A stretch of 64,000 nucleotides of DNA from positions 3,658,001 through 3,722,000 of the forward strand of contig NZ_JACHMM010000001.1 of the NCBI RefSeq assembly GCF_014204975.1. The letters are read 5' to 3'. The stretch comes from Jiangella mangrovi (lineage in GTDB: Bacteria; Actinomycetota; Actinomycetes; Jiangellales; Jiangellaceae). The first letter of the stretch is position 1; each line of letters starts with the position of its first letter. The notes beneath the pieces were generated by a model. The model did no database searches. It saw nothing but the letters and a program-made list of their open reading frames with translations, and was not told the DNA's origin. Both the position numbers and the translations under genes were made by a program. This document shows, piece after piece, positions 34,203-42,340 of the stretch.

Positions 34203-35009
34203 TCAGCTGCGCAGCACCAGCAGGACGACGTCGACCAGCGCGATGGCCATGGCCGCGCGGAACGGCGTGCTGCCCCGTCCGCGCAGCGCCACCACCGCCA
34301 GGACGGCGACGACGGCCAGACCCGCCCACGCCCACGCCGGGGGCCGGCCCGGACCCAGCACCACGAGCACCGACGCCGCAACCAGCACGACCACGGCCGT
34401 CACCCGGGCCCGCGCCGCACCGAGCCGGTGCGGCAGCCCGCGCACGCCCGTCGCGAGGTCGTCGTCGAGGTCGGGCAGCACGTTGACCAGGTGCGCGCCC
34501 ACGCCGAGCAGCGCGCCGGCGGCCATCATCCAGGCGGGCGGCCACTCGGGCGGGTCGAGGGCGAGGCTCACGACGGCGGGCAGCAGCCCGAACGCCACCG
34601 CGTACGGCAGCCACGACAGCGCCGTCCGCTTGAACAGCAGGTTGTAGCCGACGCCGCAGCCGACGAGCAGCAGGTGCACCAGCCCCGCTGCGAGTCCCAG
34701 GGCCAGCGACAGCACCACGCAGGCGGCCGCCGCCGCCGTCAGCGCCACACCGACCGTCCGCGCCGTCACCCGGCCGGTGACCAGCGGCTTGTCGGCGCGA
34801 CCCACGGCACGGTCGCGGCCGGCGTCGACCAGGTCGTTGGACCAGCCGATGGTGAGCTGGCCGGTGAACACCGCCGCCACGACCAGCACGAGTGTCGCGG
34901 CGTCGTGGCCCAGGCGCAGCGCCAGCAGCGCGCTCAGGACGGTGACGGCCGCCGTCGGCTCCGGATGGCAGGCGCGCACCAGGCCCGCCGCCGCCGTTCC
35001 CGTCGCCAC
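34203..35009 (-). CDS. UbiA-family prenyltransferase
   Basis: A 268-residue membrane protein with about eight hydrophobic helices. The first Asp-rich motif is NDLVDAGRD (N58, D59, D62, D66) and the second is [11 protein letters not shown] (from D180). Both are needed to bind Mg-diphosphate of the prenyl donor. It starts at GTG 35009 with no ribosome site; a TAAACT box seven bases ahead suggests a leaderless mRNA. Divergent from the type III PKS. It should prenylate the polyketide-derived phenol or quinol made by that operon. Confidence 0.9.
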   Translation of the reverse strand: MATGTAAAGLVRACHPEPTAAVTVLSALLALRLGHDAATLVLVVAAVFTGQLTIGWSNDLVDAGRDRAVGRADKPLVTGRVTARTVGVALTAAAAACVVLSLALGLAAGLVHLLLVGCGVGYNLLFKRTALSWLPYAVAFGLLPAVVSLALDPPEWPPAWMMAAGALLGVGAHLVNVLPDLDDDLATGVRGLPHRLGAARARVTAVVVLVAASVLVVLGPGRPPAWAWAGLAVVAVLAVVALRGRGSTPFRAAMAIALVDVVLLVLRS

Positions 35010-35015
35010 GGTCGA

Positions 35016-35044
35016 AGTTTAGGGCCGGGATTTTGGCGTACAAA
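35016..35044. promoter_or_regulatory. Overlapping divergent promoter of the phenolic-lipid cluster
   Basis: Only ~41 bases separate the two start codons. TAAACT (minus strand, 35021-35016) is a good -10 for UbiA with TTTGTA as its -35 at 17 bases; the same TTTGTA/TACAAA box (35039-35044) could be the -10 of the PKS. Each -10 would thus coincide with the other -35, and both messages would have very short leaders or none. Confidence 0.4.
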
Positions 35045-35050
35045 GGGACA

Positions 35051-36130
35051 ATGACGCGCATCTTGTCCGTTCGAGGCGCCTTGCCGGATCACAAGTACGC
35101 GCAGGCGGACCTGACGGCGGCGTTCGCGGGCATGATCGCCCCGTCCGGCCGCTACGACCACGCGCTGCTGCAGCGCTTCCACGCCAACGCCGGCGTCAGC
35201 ACGCGCCACCTCGCCCTGCCGAAGGAGCGCTACGCCGAGCTGACCGACTTCGGCGCCGCCAACGACGCGTTCATCGAGGCCGCCGTCGAGCTGGGCGCCC
35301 GCGCCGTCACCGAGGCGCTCGACGCCGCCGGACTCACGCCGTCGGACGTCGACCAGATCGTGTCGACCACCATCACCGGGATCGCCGTCCCGTCGCTCGA
35401 CGCGCGGATCGCCGGGCGCATCGGACTGCGGCCGGACGTCAAGCGGGTGCCGATCGTCGGCCTCGGCTGCGTGGCCGGGGCCGCGGGCATCGCGCGGGTG
35501 CACGACTACCTGCTGGGTCATCCCCGCGACGTCGCGGTGCTGCTGTCGGTGGAGCTGTGCTCGCTGACGGTGCAGCGGGCGGACGCGTCGATCCCGAACC
35601 TGGTCGCCAGCGGCCTGTTCGGCGACGGGGCCGCCGCCGTCGTCGCGGTGGGGGCGGAGCGGGCCGGCGGGCTCGACCCACCGCCCGGGCGGGTGCGGCC
35701 GGCCGTCCTGGCCAGCCGGAGCCGGCTCTACGAGGACACCGAGCGGACCATGGGCTGGGACGTCGGCGCGAGCGGCCTGCGCATCGTCCTGAGCGCCGAC
35801 GTCCCCGATCTCGTTCGCGGGCACGTCGGCGCCGACGTCGACGGCTTCCTGTCCGATCTCGGGCTGGGCCGCGAGGACGTCGAGTGGTGGGTGTGCCATC
35901 CGGGCGGGCCGAAGGTGCTCGAGGCGATGCAGGACGCGCTCGGGGTCGACCGCGACGCGCTGGCGCTGACGTGGGACTCGCTGGACCGCATCGGCAACCT
36001 GTCGTCGGCGTCGGTGCTGCACGTCCTCGCCGACACGCTCGAGCTGCGCCCGCCGCGGCCGGGCTCGTATGGGATCGTGCTGGCCATGGGACCCGGCTTC
36101 TGCCTCGAGCTCGTCCTGCTGCGAGCGTGA
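35051..36130 (+). CDS. Type III polyketide synthase
   Basis: A 359-residue enzyme of the chalcone/stilbene synthase family. The catalytic triad is visible: C140 in [11 protein letters not shown]283 in [10 protein letters not shown] and N316 in [10 protein letters not shown]. The C-terminal GPGF loop is present. The start is ATG 35051 with AAGGGA just ahead; a TTG at 35033 is less likely. Tail domain and neighbours place it with alkylresorcinol or alkylpyrone synthases that extend fatty acyl-CoA starters with malonyl-CoA. It is first in an operon with an ICMT-like methyltransferase and an FAD monooxygenase, the SrsA-B-C order. Confidence 0.92.
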   Translation: MTRILSVRGALPDHKYAQADLTAAFAGMIAPSGRYDHALLQRFHANAGVSTRHLALPKERYAELTDFGAANDAFIEAAVELGARAVTEALDAAGLTPSDVDQIVSTTITGIAVPSLDARIAGRIGLRPDVKRVPIVGLGCVAGAAGIARVHDYLLGHPRDVAVLLSVELCSLTVQRADASIPNLVASGLFGDGAAAVVAVGAERAGGLDPPPGRVRPAVLASRSRLYEDTERTMGWDVGASGLRIVLSADVPDLVRGHVGADVDGFLSDLGLGREDVEWWVCHPGGPKVLEAMQDALGVDRDALALTWDSLDRIGNLSSASVLHVLADTLELRPPRPGSYGIVLAMGPGFCLELVLLRA

Positions 36131-36134
36131 CCCC

Positions 36135-36665
36135 GTGTCCGACGTGTTGTTCACCGTGCTGGTGGGACTGGTCGGCCTCGAGCGGCTGGCCGAGCTGGTG
36201 GTGTCGAAGCGCAACGCGGCCTGGAGCTTCGCCCGGGGCGGCGTCGAGTACGGGCAGGGCCATTTCCCCGTCATGGTCGTCCTGCACACGGGACTGCTGG
36301 TGGGCGCGGTCGCCGAGGTGTGGATCCGCCGGCCCGAGTTCGTGCCCGCCCTGGGGTGGACGATGCTGGCGCTCGTCGTGGCGTCGCAGGCGCTGCGCTG
36401 GTGGTGCATCGCGACGCTCGGGCACCAGTGGAACACCCGGGTCATCGTCGTGCCCGGCCTGCCGCTGGTGGCCGGCGGGCCGTACCGGTGGCTGCGCCAT
36501 CCCAACTACGTCGCCGTCGTGGTCGAGGGGTTCGCGCTGCCGCTCGTGCACTCGGCCTGGATCACGGCGGTCGTGTTCACCCTGCTCAACGCCGGTTTGC
36601 TCGCCGTCCGGCTCTCGGTCGAGAATGCGGCGCTGACGGCGCTCGAGGCCGAGCGGGCGACGTGA
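36135..36665 (+). CDS. Isoprenylcysteine carboxyl methyltransferase-like (ICMT) membrane methyltransferase
   Basis: A 176-residue membrane protein with four or five hydrophobic helices, GTG start four bases after the PKS stop. The C-terminal motif GPYRWLRHPNY is the SAM-binding signature of the ICMT/PEMT family. In the alkylresorcinol (srs) cluster a protein of this type O-methylates the phenolic ring; the same role is likely here. Its stop overlaps the next start by four bases (GTGA, 36662-36665). Confidence 0.9.
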   Translation: MSDVLFTVLVGLVGLERLAELVVSKRNAAWSFARGGVEYGQGHFPVMVVLHTGLLVGAVAEVWIRRPEFVPALGWTMLALVVASQALRWWCIATLGHQWNTRVIVVPGLPLVAGGPYRWLRHPNYVAVVVEGFALPLVHSAWITAVVFTLLNAGLLAVRLSVENAALTALEAERAT

Positions 36666-37687
36666 TCGACGTCGTCGTCGCCGGCGGCGGCCCGGTGGGG
36701 CTGACGGCGGCGTTGCACGCGGCGCGAGCCGGGCTCTCGGTCGTGGTGTACGAGCCGCGGACCGGGCCGATCGACAAGGCCTGCGGCGAGGGGCTCATGC
36801 CGGGCGCCGTCGCCGCCCTCGCCGGCCTCGGCATCCACCCCGACGGCCGGTCGCTGCGCGGGATCCGTTACGTGGCCGGCCGGCGCTCGGCGGTCGCGGA
36901 CTTCCGGGCCGGCCCGGGCCGCGGCGTCCGGCGGACGACGTTGCACGCGGCGCTGCGCTCCGCGGTCGATGCCGCAGGTGTCCCCGTCGTCCCCGCGGCG
37001 ATCGATGCGGTGGCGCAGGATGCCGACGGCGTCGACGTGGACGGCATCCGCGCCCGCTACCTCGTCGCCGCCGACGGGCTGCACTCGCCCATCCGCCGCC
37101 GGCTCGGCCTGGACGTCACCGTCGGCTCGGCACGCCGCTTCGGCCTGCGACGCCACGCCCGGCTCGCGCCCTGGACCGACTACGTGGAGGTGCACTGGGC
37201 GCCGGCGGCGGAGGCGTACGTGACACCGGTCGGCGCCGACCTGGTCGGCATCGCCCTGCTCACGCGCGCCCGCGCGTCCTTCGACCAGCACCTGGCCGCG
37301 TTCCCGGCGCTCGTCTCGCGCCTTGCGGGCCACGCGGTGACGCCGGTGCTCGGCGCCGGGCCGCTCCGGCAGCGCTCGCGGCACCGGGTCGCGGGCCGCA
37401 TCCTCCTGGCCGGCGACGCAGCCGGCTACGTCGACGCCCTGACCGGCGAGGGCGTCGCCCTGGGCATGGCCCAGGCCCGCGTCGCCGTGGCCGCCATCGC
37501 AGCGGACGCGCCGGCCGGCTACGAGGCGGCCTGGCGACGGCTGACCTGGCGTTACGAGTTGATGACCCGGGTGCTGGTCGGCGCGACCTCGGTGTCCGGC
37601 GGACGGCGGGCGCTCGTCCCGCTCGCGGCCGCGCTTCCACGCCTGTTCGGTGCGGCTGTCGACGTCCTGGCCCGGCCGGCGCGCTGA
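36662..37687 (+). CDS. FAD-dependent monooxygenase / oxidoreductase
   Basis: A 341-residue flavoprotein started at GTG 36662 inside the stop of the methyltransferase gene. FAD motif VVVAGGGPVGLTAALHAARAG, KACGEGLMP, and GDAAGYVDALTGEGVALG show the p-hydroxybenzoate-hydroxylase/geranylgeranyl-reductase fold. By analogy with SrsC it should hydroxylate the resorcinol ring or convert it to a (hydro)quinone. The third and last gene of the plus-strand operon; a long hairpin follows. Confidence 0.88.
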   Translation: MIDVVVAGGGPVGLTAALHAARAGLSVVVYEPRTGPIDKACGEGLMPGAVAALAGLGIHPDGRSLRGIRYVAGRRSAVADFRAGPGRGVRRTTLHAALRSAVDAAGVPVVPAAIDAVAQDADGVDVDGIRARYLVAADGLHSPIRRRLGLDVTVGSARRFGLRRHARLAPWTDYVEVHWAPAAEAYVTPVGADLVGIALLTRARASFDQHLAAFPALVSRLAGHAVTPVLGAGPLRQRSRHRVAGRILLAGDAAGYVDALTGEGVALGMAQARVAVAAIAADAPAGYEAAWRRLTWRYELMTRVLVGATSVSGGRRALVPLAAALPRLFGAAVDVLARPAR

Positions 37688-37707
37688 CGGTTTGCGGTGC
37701 CGTCGCG

Positions 37708-37757
37708 GATGGTTGAGGGAAAACTGTCGCCAGAGCGACACCTTTCCCTCAACCATC
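37708..37757. terminator. Long bidirectional hairpin after the phenolic-lipid operon
   Basis: A 15-bp stem (37708-37722 with 37743-37757), a 2x2 internal mismatch, a 6-bp inner stem and a CAGA tetraloop. It lies between convergent genes. The outer stem ends in GGGAAA/TTTCCC, so a short U-run follows on neither side; it is either a terminator or a REP-like palindrome. Confidence 0.75.
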
Positions 37758-37809
37758 ATCGGGTCGCGGGACTGGGTGGTGGCGAGCGTTCGCTCGTCGC
37801 ACAGGGACG

Positions 37810-38832
37810 TCAGGGGGTGAGCAGGACCTTGATGGCGCGGCGCTCGTCCATGGCCCGGTAGCCGTCGGCGGCGTCGTCGAGGGGGAGGGTGAGGTCGAAG
37901 ACCCGGCCCGGGTCGATCGCACCGGCGATGATCAGCTCGATCAGCTCGGGCAGGAACCGGCGGACGGGAGCGGGCCCGCCGTGCAGGTGCACACCGGAGA
38001 AGAACAGCTCGTCGCCGGGGAGTGCGACGTCGTGGGCGACGCCGACGTAGCCGACGTGGCCGCCGGCGCGGGTGGAGCGGATGGCCTGCATCATCGACTC
38101 CTGGGTGCCGACGGCCTCGATGACCGAGTGGGCGCCGAGGCCGCCGGTGAGCTCCTTCACCGCCGCCACGCCGTCGTCGCCGCGTTCGGTGACGATGTCG
38201 GTGGCGCCGAAGTCGCGGGCCAGGGCCTGGCGGTCGCCGTGGCGGCTCATGGCGATGACGCGTTCCGCGCCGAGGTGGCGTGCGGCGAGCACGCCGAGCA
38301 GGCCCACCGCACCGTCGCCGACGACGGCGACGGTCTTGCCGGGTCCGGCCTCGGCGGCGACGGCGGCGAACCAGCCGGTGCCGAGCACGTCGGACGCCGC
38401 GAGCAGTGACGGGACCAATCGCGGGTCCGGTACGCCCGGGGTGGCGACGAGGGTGCCGTCGGCCATGGGGATCCGGGCCCGTTCGGCCTGGGTGCCGATG
38501 GAGCCCATGGAGACGGCGTGCACGCAGCGGCTCTGGTAGCCGGCGCGGCAGATCTCGCACGTGTTGTCGGAGGCGAAGAACGACCCGACCACGAAGTCTC
38601 CGACCCGCACGGCGCGCACGTCGGAGCCGATCTCCTCGACGACGCCGACGTACTCGTGGCCCATGTGCCGCGGCAGCCGCGGCTTCTCGATGCCGCGGTA
38701 GGGCCAGAGGTCGGAGCCGCAGATGCAGGCCGCGGTGACACGGATGACCGCGTCGGTGGGTTCGACGATGACCGGGTCCGCACGCTCCTCGACCCGGATG
38801 TCGCCGGGTGCGTGCAGGACGGCTCCGCGCAT
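37810..38832 (-). CDS. Zinc-dependent alcohol dehydrogenase (MDR family)
   Basis: A 340-residue medium-chain dehydrogenase. Catalytic zinc motifs CICGSD and GHEYVGVVEE, structural-zinc cysteines (CEICRAGYQSRC; only three of the usual four are obvious) and the NAD(P) site GDGAVGLLGVLAA are present. Subgroup matches threonine/alcohol dehydrogenase-like proteins annotated as zinc-dependent oxidoreductases. It is not in an operon and its substrate cannot be told. There is no DevR box upstream, unlike its relative at 42.3 kb. Confidence 0.9.
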   Translation of the reverse strand: MRGAVLHAPGDIRVEERADPVIVEPTDAVIRVTAACICGSDLWPYRGIEKPRLPRHMGHEYVGVVEEIGSDVRAVRVGDFVVGSFFASDNTCEICRAGYQSRCVHAVSMGSIGTQAERARIPMADGTLVATPGVPDPRLVPSLLAASDVLGTGWFAAVAAEAGPGKTVAVVGDGAVGLLGVLAARHLGAERVIAMSRHGDRQALARDFGATDIVTERGDDGVAAVKELTGGLGAHSVIEAVGTQESMMQAIRSTRAGGHVGYVGVAHDVALPGDELFFSGVHLHGGPAPVRRFLPELIELIIAGAIDPGRVFDLTLPLDDAADGYRAMDERRAIKVLLTP

Positions 38833-38899
38833 GGGTGGTCTCCTCTGCGAACGATCGTTGCCACGATCATCGCATCCGTCGCGGCCGGGGCGGGGCTGG

Positions 38900-39265
38900 T
38901 CACCCCGCCCGGGACGCGGCCGAGGCGGCCTGCCGGGCCAGGCCGTCGAGCACGGTGCTGCGCCCGGCCGGCACGTCCACCCGGAGCCGCACGATGCCGT
39001 CGGCGGCGTGCTCGAAGGCGAAGGTGAAGAAGGAGCAGCAGCTGTTCTCGCGGGCGGTGAGGTCGCGGGCCTGCTCCTCGGCCGCGGCGTCGAGGTCCAG
39101 CAGCAGCCGGGTCGGCGCTGGGCGGTCGAGGCCGCGCAGGGACCGCGCGAACAGGCCGGCGAACTCGTCGAGCCGGAGCGGGCGCTCCGCGGTGGGCAGG
39201 GTGCAGGCGTCCTCGGGCACCCACGTGGGCTCGAGGCCGATCGCGGGTCGCGGGGTGAGGCTCAT
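38900..39265 (-). CDS. Small hypothetical protein with a CC motif, MerR-type promoter
   Basis: A 121-residue cytoplasmic protein. It has a helical centre (LDEFAGLFARSLRGL) and a conserved-looking ARENSCCSFFTF segment (~85-96), with the Cys pair suggesting metal or thiol chemistry. I associate this type with genes controlled by, or fused to, MerR-family metal regulators, as family knowledge of moderate certainty. The promoter is unusual: a 20-base spacer that contains a perfect 12-bp palindrome. No MerR gene lies in the window. Function unknown. Confidence 0.7.
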   Translation of the reverse strand: MSLTPRPAIGLEPTWVPEDACTLPTAERPLRLDEFAGLFARSLRGLDRPAPTRLLLDLDAAAEEQARDLTARENSCCSFFTFAFEHAADGIVRLRVDVPAGRSTVLDGLARQAASAASRAG

Positions 39266-39294
39266 GGTGTCGTCCCGTCTCTCGTCGTCATTCG

Positions 39295-39326
39295 ACCGTA
39301 AGCCTGTACCCGGGTACCGATTGCAA
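39295..39326 (-). promoter_or_regulatory. MerR-type promoter/operator
   Basis: On the minus strand, TTGCAA (39326-39321) and TACGGT (39300-39295) are 20 bases apart; the spacer contains the palindrome GTACCCGGGTAC (39306-39317) near its centre. This over-long spacer with a central dyad is the hallmark of MerR-family promoters. Confidence 0.55.
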
Positions 39327-39343
39327 GCCCCTAGAGTCAGGCG

Positions 39344-40108
39344 ATGCCCTTCGACTACGACGCCGAGCTCCGGTATCTCGACCCGCCGTTCCGCGAGACG
39401 CTCGCGATCGGGCCGGCCGACCGGGTGCTCGACGTCGGCTGCGGGAGCGGGCGGACCACCCGCGACGCGGCCCGCATCGCGACGGCGGGCCGGGTCCTGG
39501 GCGTCGACGTCGCGCCGGCCCGGATCGACGAGGCGCGCGGGCTCGCCGCCCGCGAGGGCCTGCGCAACGTCGCGTTCGAGACCGCCGACGCGCAGGCGCA
39601 GCCGTTCCCTGAGGGCGGGTTCGACCTGGTCATGAGCCGGTTCGGGACGATGTTCTTCGCCGACCCGGCCGCCGCGTTCGCGAACCTCGCGCGGGCGACC
39701 CGGCCAGGCGGACGGCTGGCGATGATCGTCTGGCAGGGGCGCGCGGCCAACGCCTGGGCCGGCCCGCTGATCGCGGCGATCCTGGGTGGGGCGGAGCCCG
39801 ATCGGGGTGACGACGGCGCGTTCTCGCTCGCCGATCCCGGCGCGACCCGCGCGCTGCTCGAGTCGGCGGGCTACGGCGACGTCGGGTTCGCCGCGGTCGA
39901 GCGGCCGGTCTGGTACGGCGACGGCGTCGACGCGGCGTTCGAGGCCGTGCTGCAGCTGCGGGAGCCCCAGGGCGCCCTTGCCGGGTTCGACGGCGCCGGG
40001 CTCGCCGCCGCGCGCGAGCGGCTGCGCGCTCACCTCGCCGCGCACGCGACCCCGGACGGCGTCCTGTACGACGCCCGCGCCTGGATCGTCACCGCCGTCC
40101 GGCCCTGA
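39344..40108 (+). CDS. Class I SAM-dependent methyltransferase
   Basis: A 254-residue cytoplasmic methyltransferase of the Methyltransf_11/25 type. Motif I VLDVGCGSGRTT (~29-40), acidic motif VLGVDVAP, FETADAQAQPFP and the MSRFGTMFF segment are all present. It is divergent from the CC-motif small protein and convergent with a universal stress protein gene 16 bases away. The acceptor substrate is unknown. Confidence 0.9.
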   Translation: MPFDYDAELRYLDPPFRETLAIGPADRVLDVGCGSGRTTRDAARIATAGRVLGVDVAPARIDEARGLAAREGLRNVAFETADAQAQPFPEGGFDLVMSRFGTMFFADPAAAFANLARATRPGGRLAMIVWQGRAANAWAGPLIAAILGGAEPDRGDDGAFSLADPGATRALLESAGYGDVGFAAVERPVWYGDGVDAAFEAVLQLREPQGALAGFDGAGLAAARERLRAHLAAHATPDGVLYDARAWIVTAVRP

Positions 40109-40124
40109 GCGAAGGCGTCCGCCG

Positions 40125-41009
40125 TCAGGCCGCCTCGGGGGCGTGCACGACGGCGACCGGGCCGGCCGCGTGGTGCAGGACGCCGCGGCTGGTCGAGCCG
40201 AGCAGCATGCGGCGCACCTCGCCGCGCCCGCGGGTGCCGACGACGATCAGCGTCGCGTCGCGCCCGAGGCCGGCGATGATCTCGGCCGGGTTGCCGGCCT
40301 CGGCGCGGACCCGGACCTCGGCGCGCGAGCCGGTCGCGGCGCGGGCTCGGGCCACCGCCTCGGCCGCCAGGCCCTCGGCCCGCTGGCGGTCCAGCGCGGT
40401 GACCCGGGCGAGCGCGTCGGGGTCGAGGATCGGCAGCTGGACCACCTGGGTCTGGAAGACGGTCAGGGCGAGGACAGGCGCCGACCGCTCGGCGGCCTCC
40501 GTCAGGGCGAACCGGAGGGCGGCGTCGCTGTGCGCGGATCCGTCGACGCCGACGACGAGGGTGCCGTCGCCGGTGCGCTGGTGCGGCGGGACGACGACCA
40601 CCGGGCGCGTCGACCGGGCCGCCACCCGTCCGCTCACCGAGCCGAGCACGAGGGCGCCGAGGCCGCTCAGCCCGCGGGTGCCGACCACCGTCAGCGCGGC
40701 GTCGCGGCCCGCCTCGAGCAGCGCCTCGGCCGGCGGCCGCTGCAGCAGGAAGATCGCCGTCTCGACGACGGGGTGCCGGCTCTTGACCCGCTGGGTGGCG
40801 TTGTCGAGGACCAGCTCGGCGTAGGCATGGAAGTCGTCGGACGGCGGGAGCACCGCGGCGCCGCCGAACGGGACGGCGGCCATGGGCAGCCACAGCCCGT
40901 ACACGATGCGCAGCTCGACGCCGCGCAGCTGCGCCTCCGCGGCGGCCCAGTCGAGGGCGTGGCCGCTGTCCGGCGACCCGTCGACGCCGACGACGATGGC
41001 GGTGGACAT
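40125..41009 (-). CDS. Tandem-domain universal stress protein (DevR island)
   Basis: A 294-residue protein with two USP domains, both with VVGVDGS at the start and the ATP loops GTRGLSGLGALVLGS and GTRGRGEVRRMLLGS. It lies 25 bases after the PIG-L-like gene and should be expressed from the DevR box at 41.74 kb. Tandem ATP-binding USPs are the most frequent members of DosR regulons. It is a paralogue of the USP at 18.2 kb (shared MPM/MAxxFG segment near residue 40). Confidence 0.93.
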   Translation of the reverse strand: MSTAIVVGVDGSPDSGHALDWAAAEAQLRGVELRIVYGLWLPMAAVPFGGAAVLPPSDDFHAYAELVLDNATQRVKSRHPVVETAIFLLQRPPAEALLEAGRDAALTVVGTRGLSGLGALVLGSVSGRVAARSTRPVVVVPPHQRTGDGTLVVGVDGSAHSDAALRFALTEAAERSAPVLALTVFQTQVVQLPILDPDALARVTALDRQRAEGLAAEAVARARAATGSRAEVRVRAEAGNPAEIIAGLGRDATLIVVGTRGRGEVRRMLLGSTSRGVLHHAAGPVAVVHAPEAA

Positions 41010-41034
41010 GGTGACCTCCGATCGGGGATCTCCG

Positions 41035-41685
41035 TCAGATGGCGGGTTCCGCGGGCGCCGGGGCGAGGGTGCGTTCGGCGCTGAGGACGACCAGCCGCTC
41101 GGCCGGGTCCTGGTGCGCCGGCCAGTGATCGCGCACGGGATCGTCGGCGGCCAGCCCGGTGTGGCAGGCGATGGCGTCGCGCTGCCGGTCCCGGTCGACG
41201 TCGACGACGAGGACCCGGCCGGCCGGCCGGGGAGCCGGGCGCGGCGTCCACGCGTAGAGCACCGAGCCGACGGTGGCGGCGGCCCGGTAGGCGGCGCGCA
41301 TCGTCCGCACGTGGTCCGGGTGGGCGCCGCCGCCGGTGGCGTCGACGACCAGCAGCGCGTCGGCCGCGGTGACCGCGGACTCGATCTCGCGGGCCAGCTC
41401 GTCGAGGCTCGCGGTGCCGAGCGTCCCGGGCGCGTGGTCCATCAAGGTGACGTCCTCGGCGCCCAGGTGGCGGACGGCGCGGCCGAGGTCGCGGGCGCGC
41501 TCGAGGCGGCGGCGCGGGCTCGGGTCGGGGCGGCGGCCGTGGGTCAGGCACAGCACGTGCACGGACGTCCCGGCGTCCGCGAAGGCGCCGATCACCCCGC
41601 CGAGGGCGAAGGTGGCGTCATAGGGGTGCGCGCAGACGGCGAGGAGGCGCCGCGCCGCCGGCACGGATCTCGTGGGGTTCCTCAT
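41035..41685 (-). CDS. PIG-L family protein with altered active-site Asp
   Basis: A 216-residue protein of the PIG-L/LmbE deacetylase fold (N-terminal AVCAHPYDATFALGG, then GGGAHPDHVRTM at ~130-141). Normal family members read AHPDD near the N-terminus, where the first Asp is the catalytic base and the second binds zinc. Here it reads AHPYD: the zinc ligands seem kept (His, second Asp, later His) but the catalytic Asp is Tyr. It may be a binding protein or use a different mechanism. It is the first gene of an operon with the USP and has the best DevR box of the window upstream. Confidence 0.85.
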   Translation of the reverse strand: MRNPTRSVPAARRLLAVCAHPYDATFALGGVIGAFADAGTSVHVLCLTHGRRPDPSPRRRLERARDLGRAVRHLGAEDVTLMDHAPGTLGTASLDELAREIESAVTAADALLVVDATGGGAHPDHVRTMRAAYRAAATVGSVLYAWTPRPAPRPAGRVLVVDVDRDRQRDAIACHTGLAADDPVRDHWPAHQDPAERLVVLSAERTLAPAPAEPAI

Positions 41686-41738
41686 GTCTCCAGCCTCGTC
41701 CCGGACGGGCCGCCGCCCTAGAGGACGAAGGAACCTGG

Positions 41739-41758
41739 TTCGGGACCTTCGTCCCGAG
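41739..41758. promoter_or_regulatory. DevR/DosR box (PIG-L/USP operon)
   Basis: TTCGGGACCTTCGTCCCGAG matches the 20-bp mycobacterial DosR consensus TTSGGGACTWWAGTCCCSAA at nearly all specified positions and is a near-perfect palindrome. Its centre lies 63 bases upstream of the PIG-L start. A weaker half-match (GGAC....GAACC) lies about 20 bases further along. Confidence 0.85.
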
Positions 41759-41783
41759 TCCTTCGACCCCGTGGCGGATCTCC

Positions 41784-42281
41784 TCAGGTCAGGGCGAGGC
41801 CGAGCTGGTCGCCCCACTCGCGGGCCCGGTCCGCCTCGCCGTCGGCCAGCGGGCCGCTGATCCCCGTCACGGAGAAGCTCTTCGCGCCGGCGACCGGGCG
41901 GGCGCCACGGTGGCGCAGCCGGCGCAGCGCGGCGTGGGCGGCGGAGCCGGGCAGGTGCGGGTGCTCGGCCCTGGTGTCGAACGTCGCCACCGGCGTGCCG
42001 TCGGGGTGCAGGCCGGCGATCCACTCGCGGATGCCCGGGCCCTTGGACACGATCCCGCCGGGCGCGTCGTCGGCGGCGCTCTTGCGGGTGGAGGGGCGGC
42101 TCATGCTGAACGCGTGGGTCGGGCCGCCGACCACGAGGAGGTCGACCCCGTCGAGCGAGTCGCCGGCCGAGCCGACCTCGACGATCTCGACGGTCAGGTG
42201 TGCCGACAGTCCCTCGGTGATCGCCTCGGCGATCTCCTGGGTGTTGCCGAACATGGACTCGTAGACGACGCGGGCGCGCAT
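41784..42281 (-). CDS. Flavodoxin family protein
   Basis: A 165-residue FMN-binding protein. The phosphate-binding loop is VYESMFGNTQEIAEAI (7-22), with VGGPTHAFSMSRPSTR (~51-66) contacting the flavin ring. This short flavodoxin type is common in DosR-like islands of actinobacteria. It is 59 bases downstream of the alcohol dehydrogenase gene on the same strand and may be co-transcribed with it. Likely role: electron carrier under hypoxia (inferred). Confidence 0.9.
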   Translation of the reverse strand: MRARVVYESMFGNTQEIAEAITEGLSAHLTVEIVEVGSAGDSLDGVDLLVVGGPTHAFSMSRPSTRKSAADDAPGGIVSKGPGIREWIAGLHPDGTPVATFDTRAEHPHLPGSAAHAALRRLRHRGARPVAGAKSFSVTGISGPLADGEADRAREWGDQLGLALT

Positions 42282-42340
42282 CTGGATCGCTTCCCTCCAC
42301 GCTGAGCTGTGCTGTTTCTTCCAGCGTCGCGCGCGCCGGC

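Noticed and set aside
35051-36130. KAS III/FabH instead of type III PKS
   Set aside because: The Cys-His-Asn order, the GPGF end and operon partners fit chalcone/stilbene-type synthases better.
41720-41736. Second DevR box adjacent to the strong one at 41739
   Set aside because: GGAC-GAAG-GAACC keeps only part of each arm; noted in the entry of the strong box but not counted.
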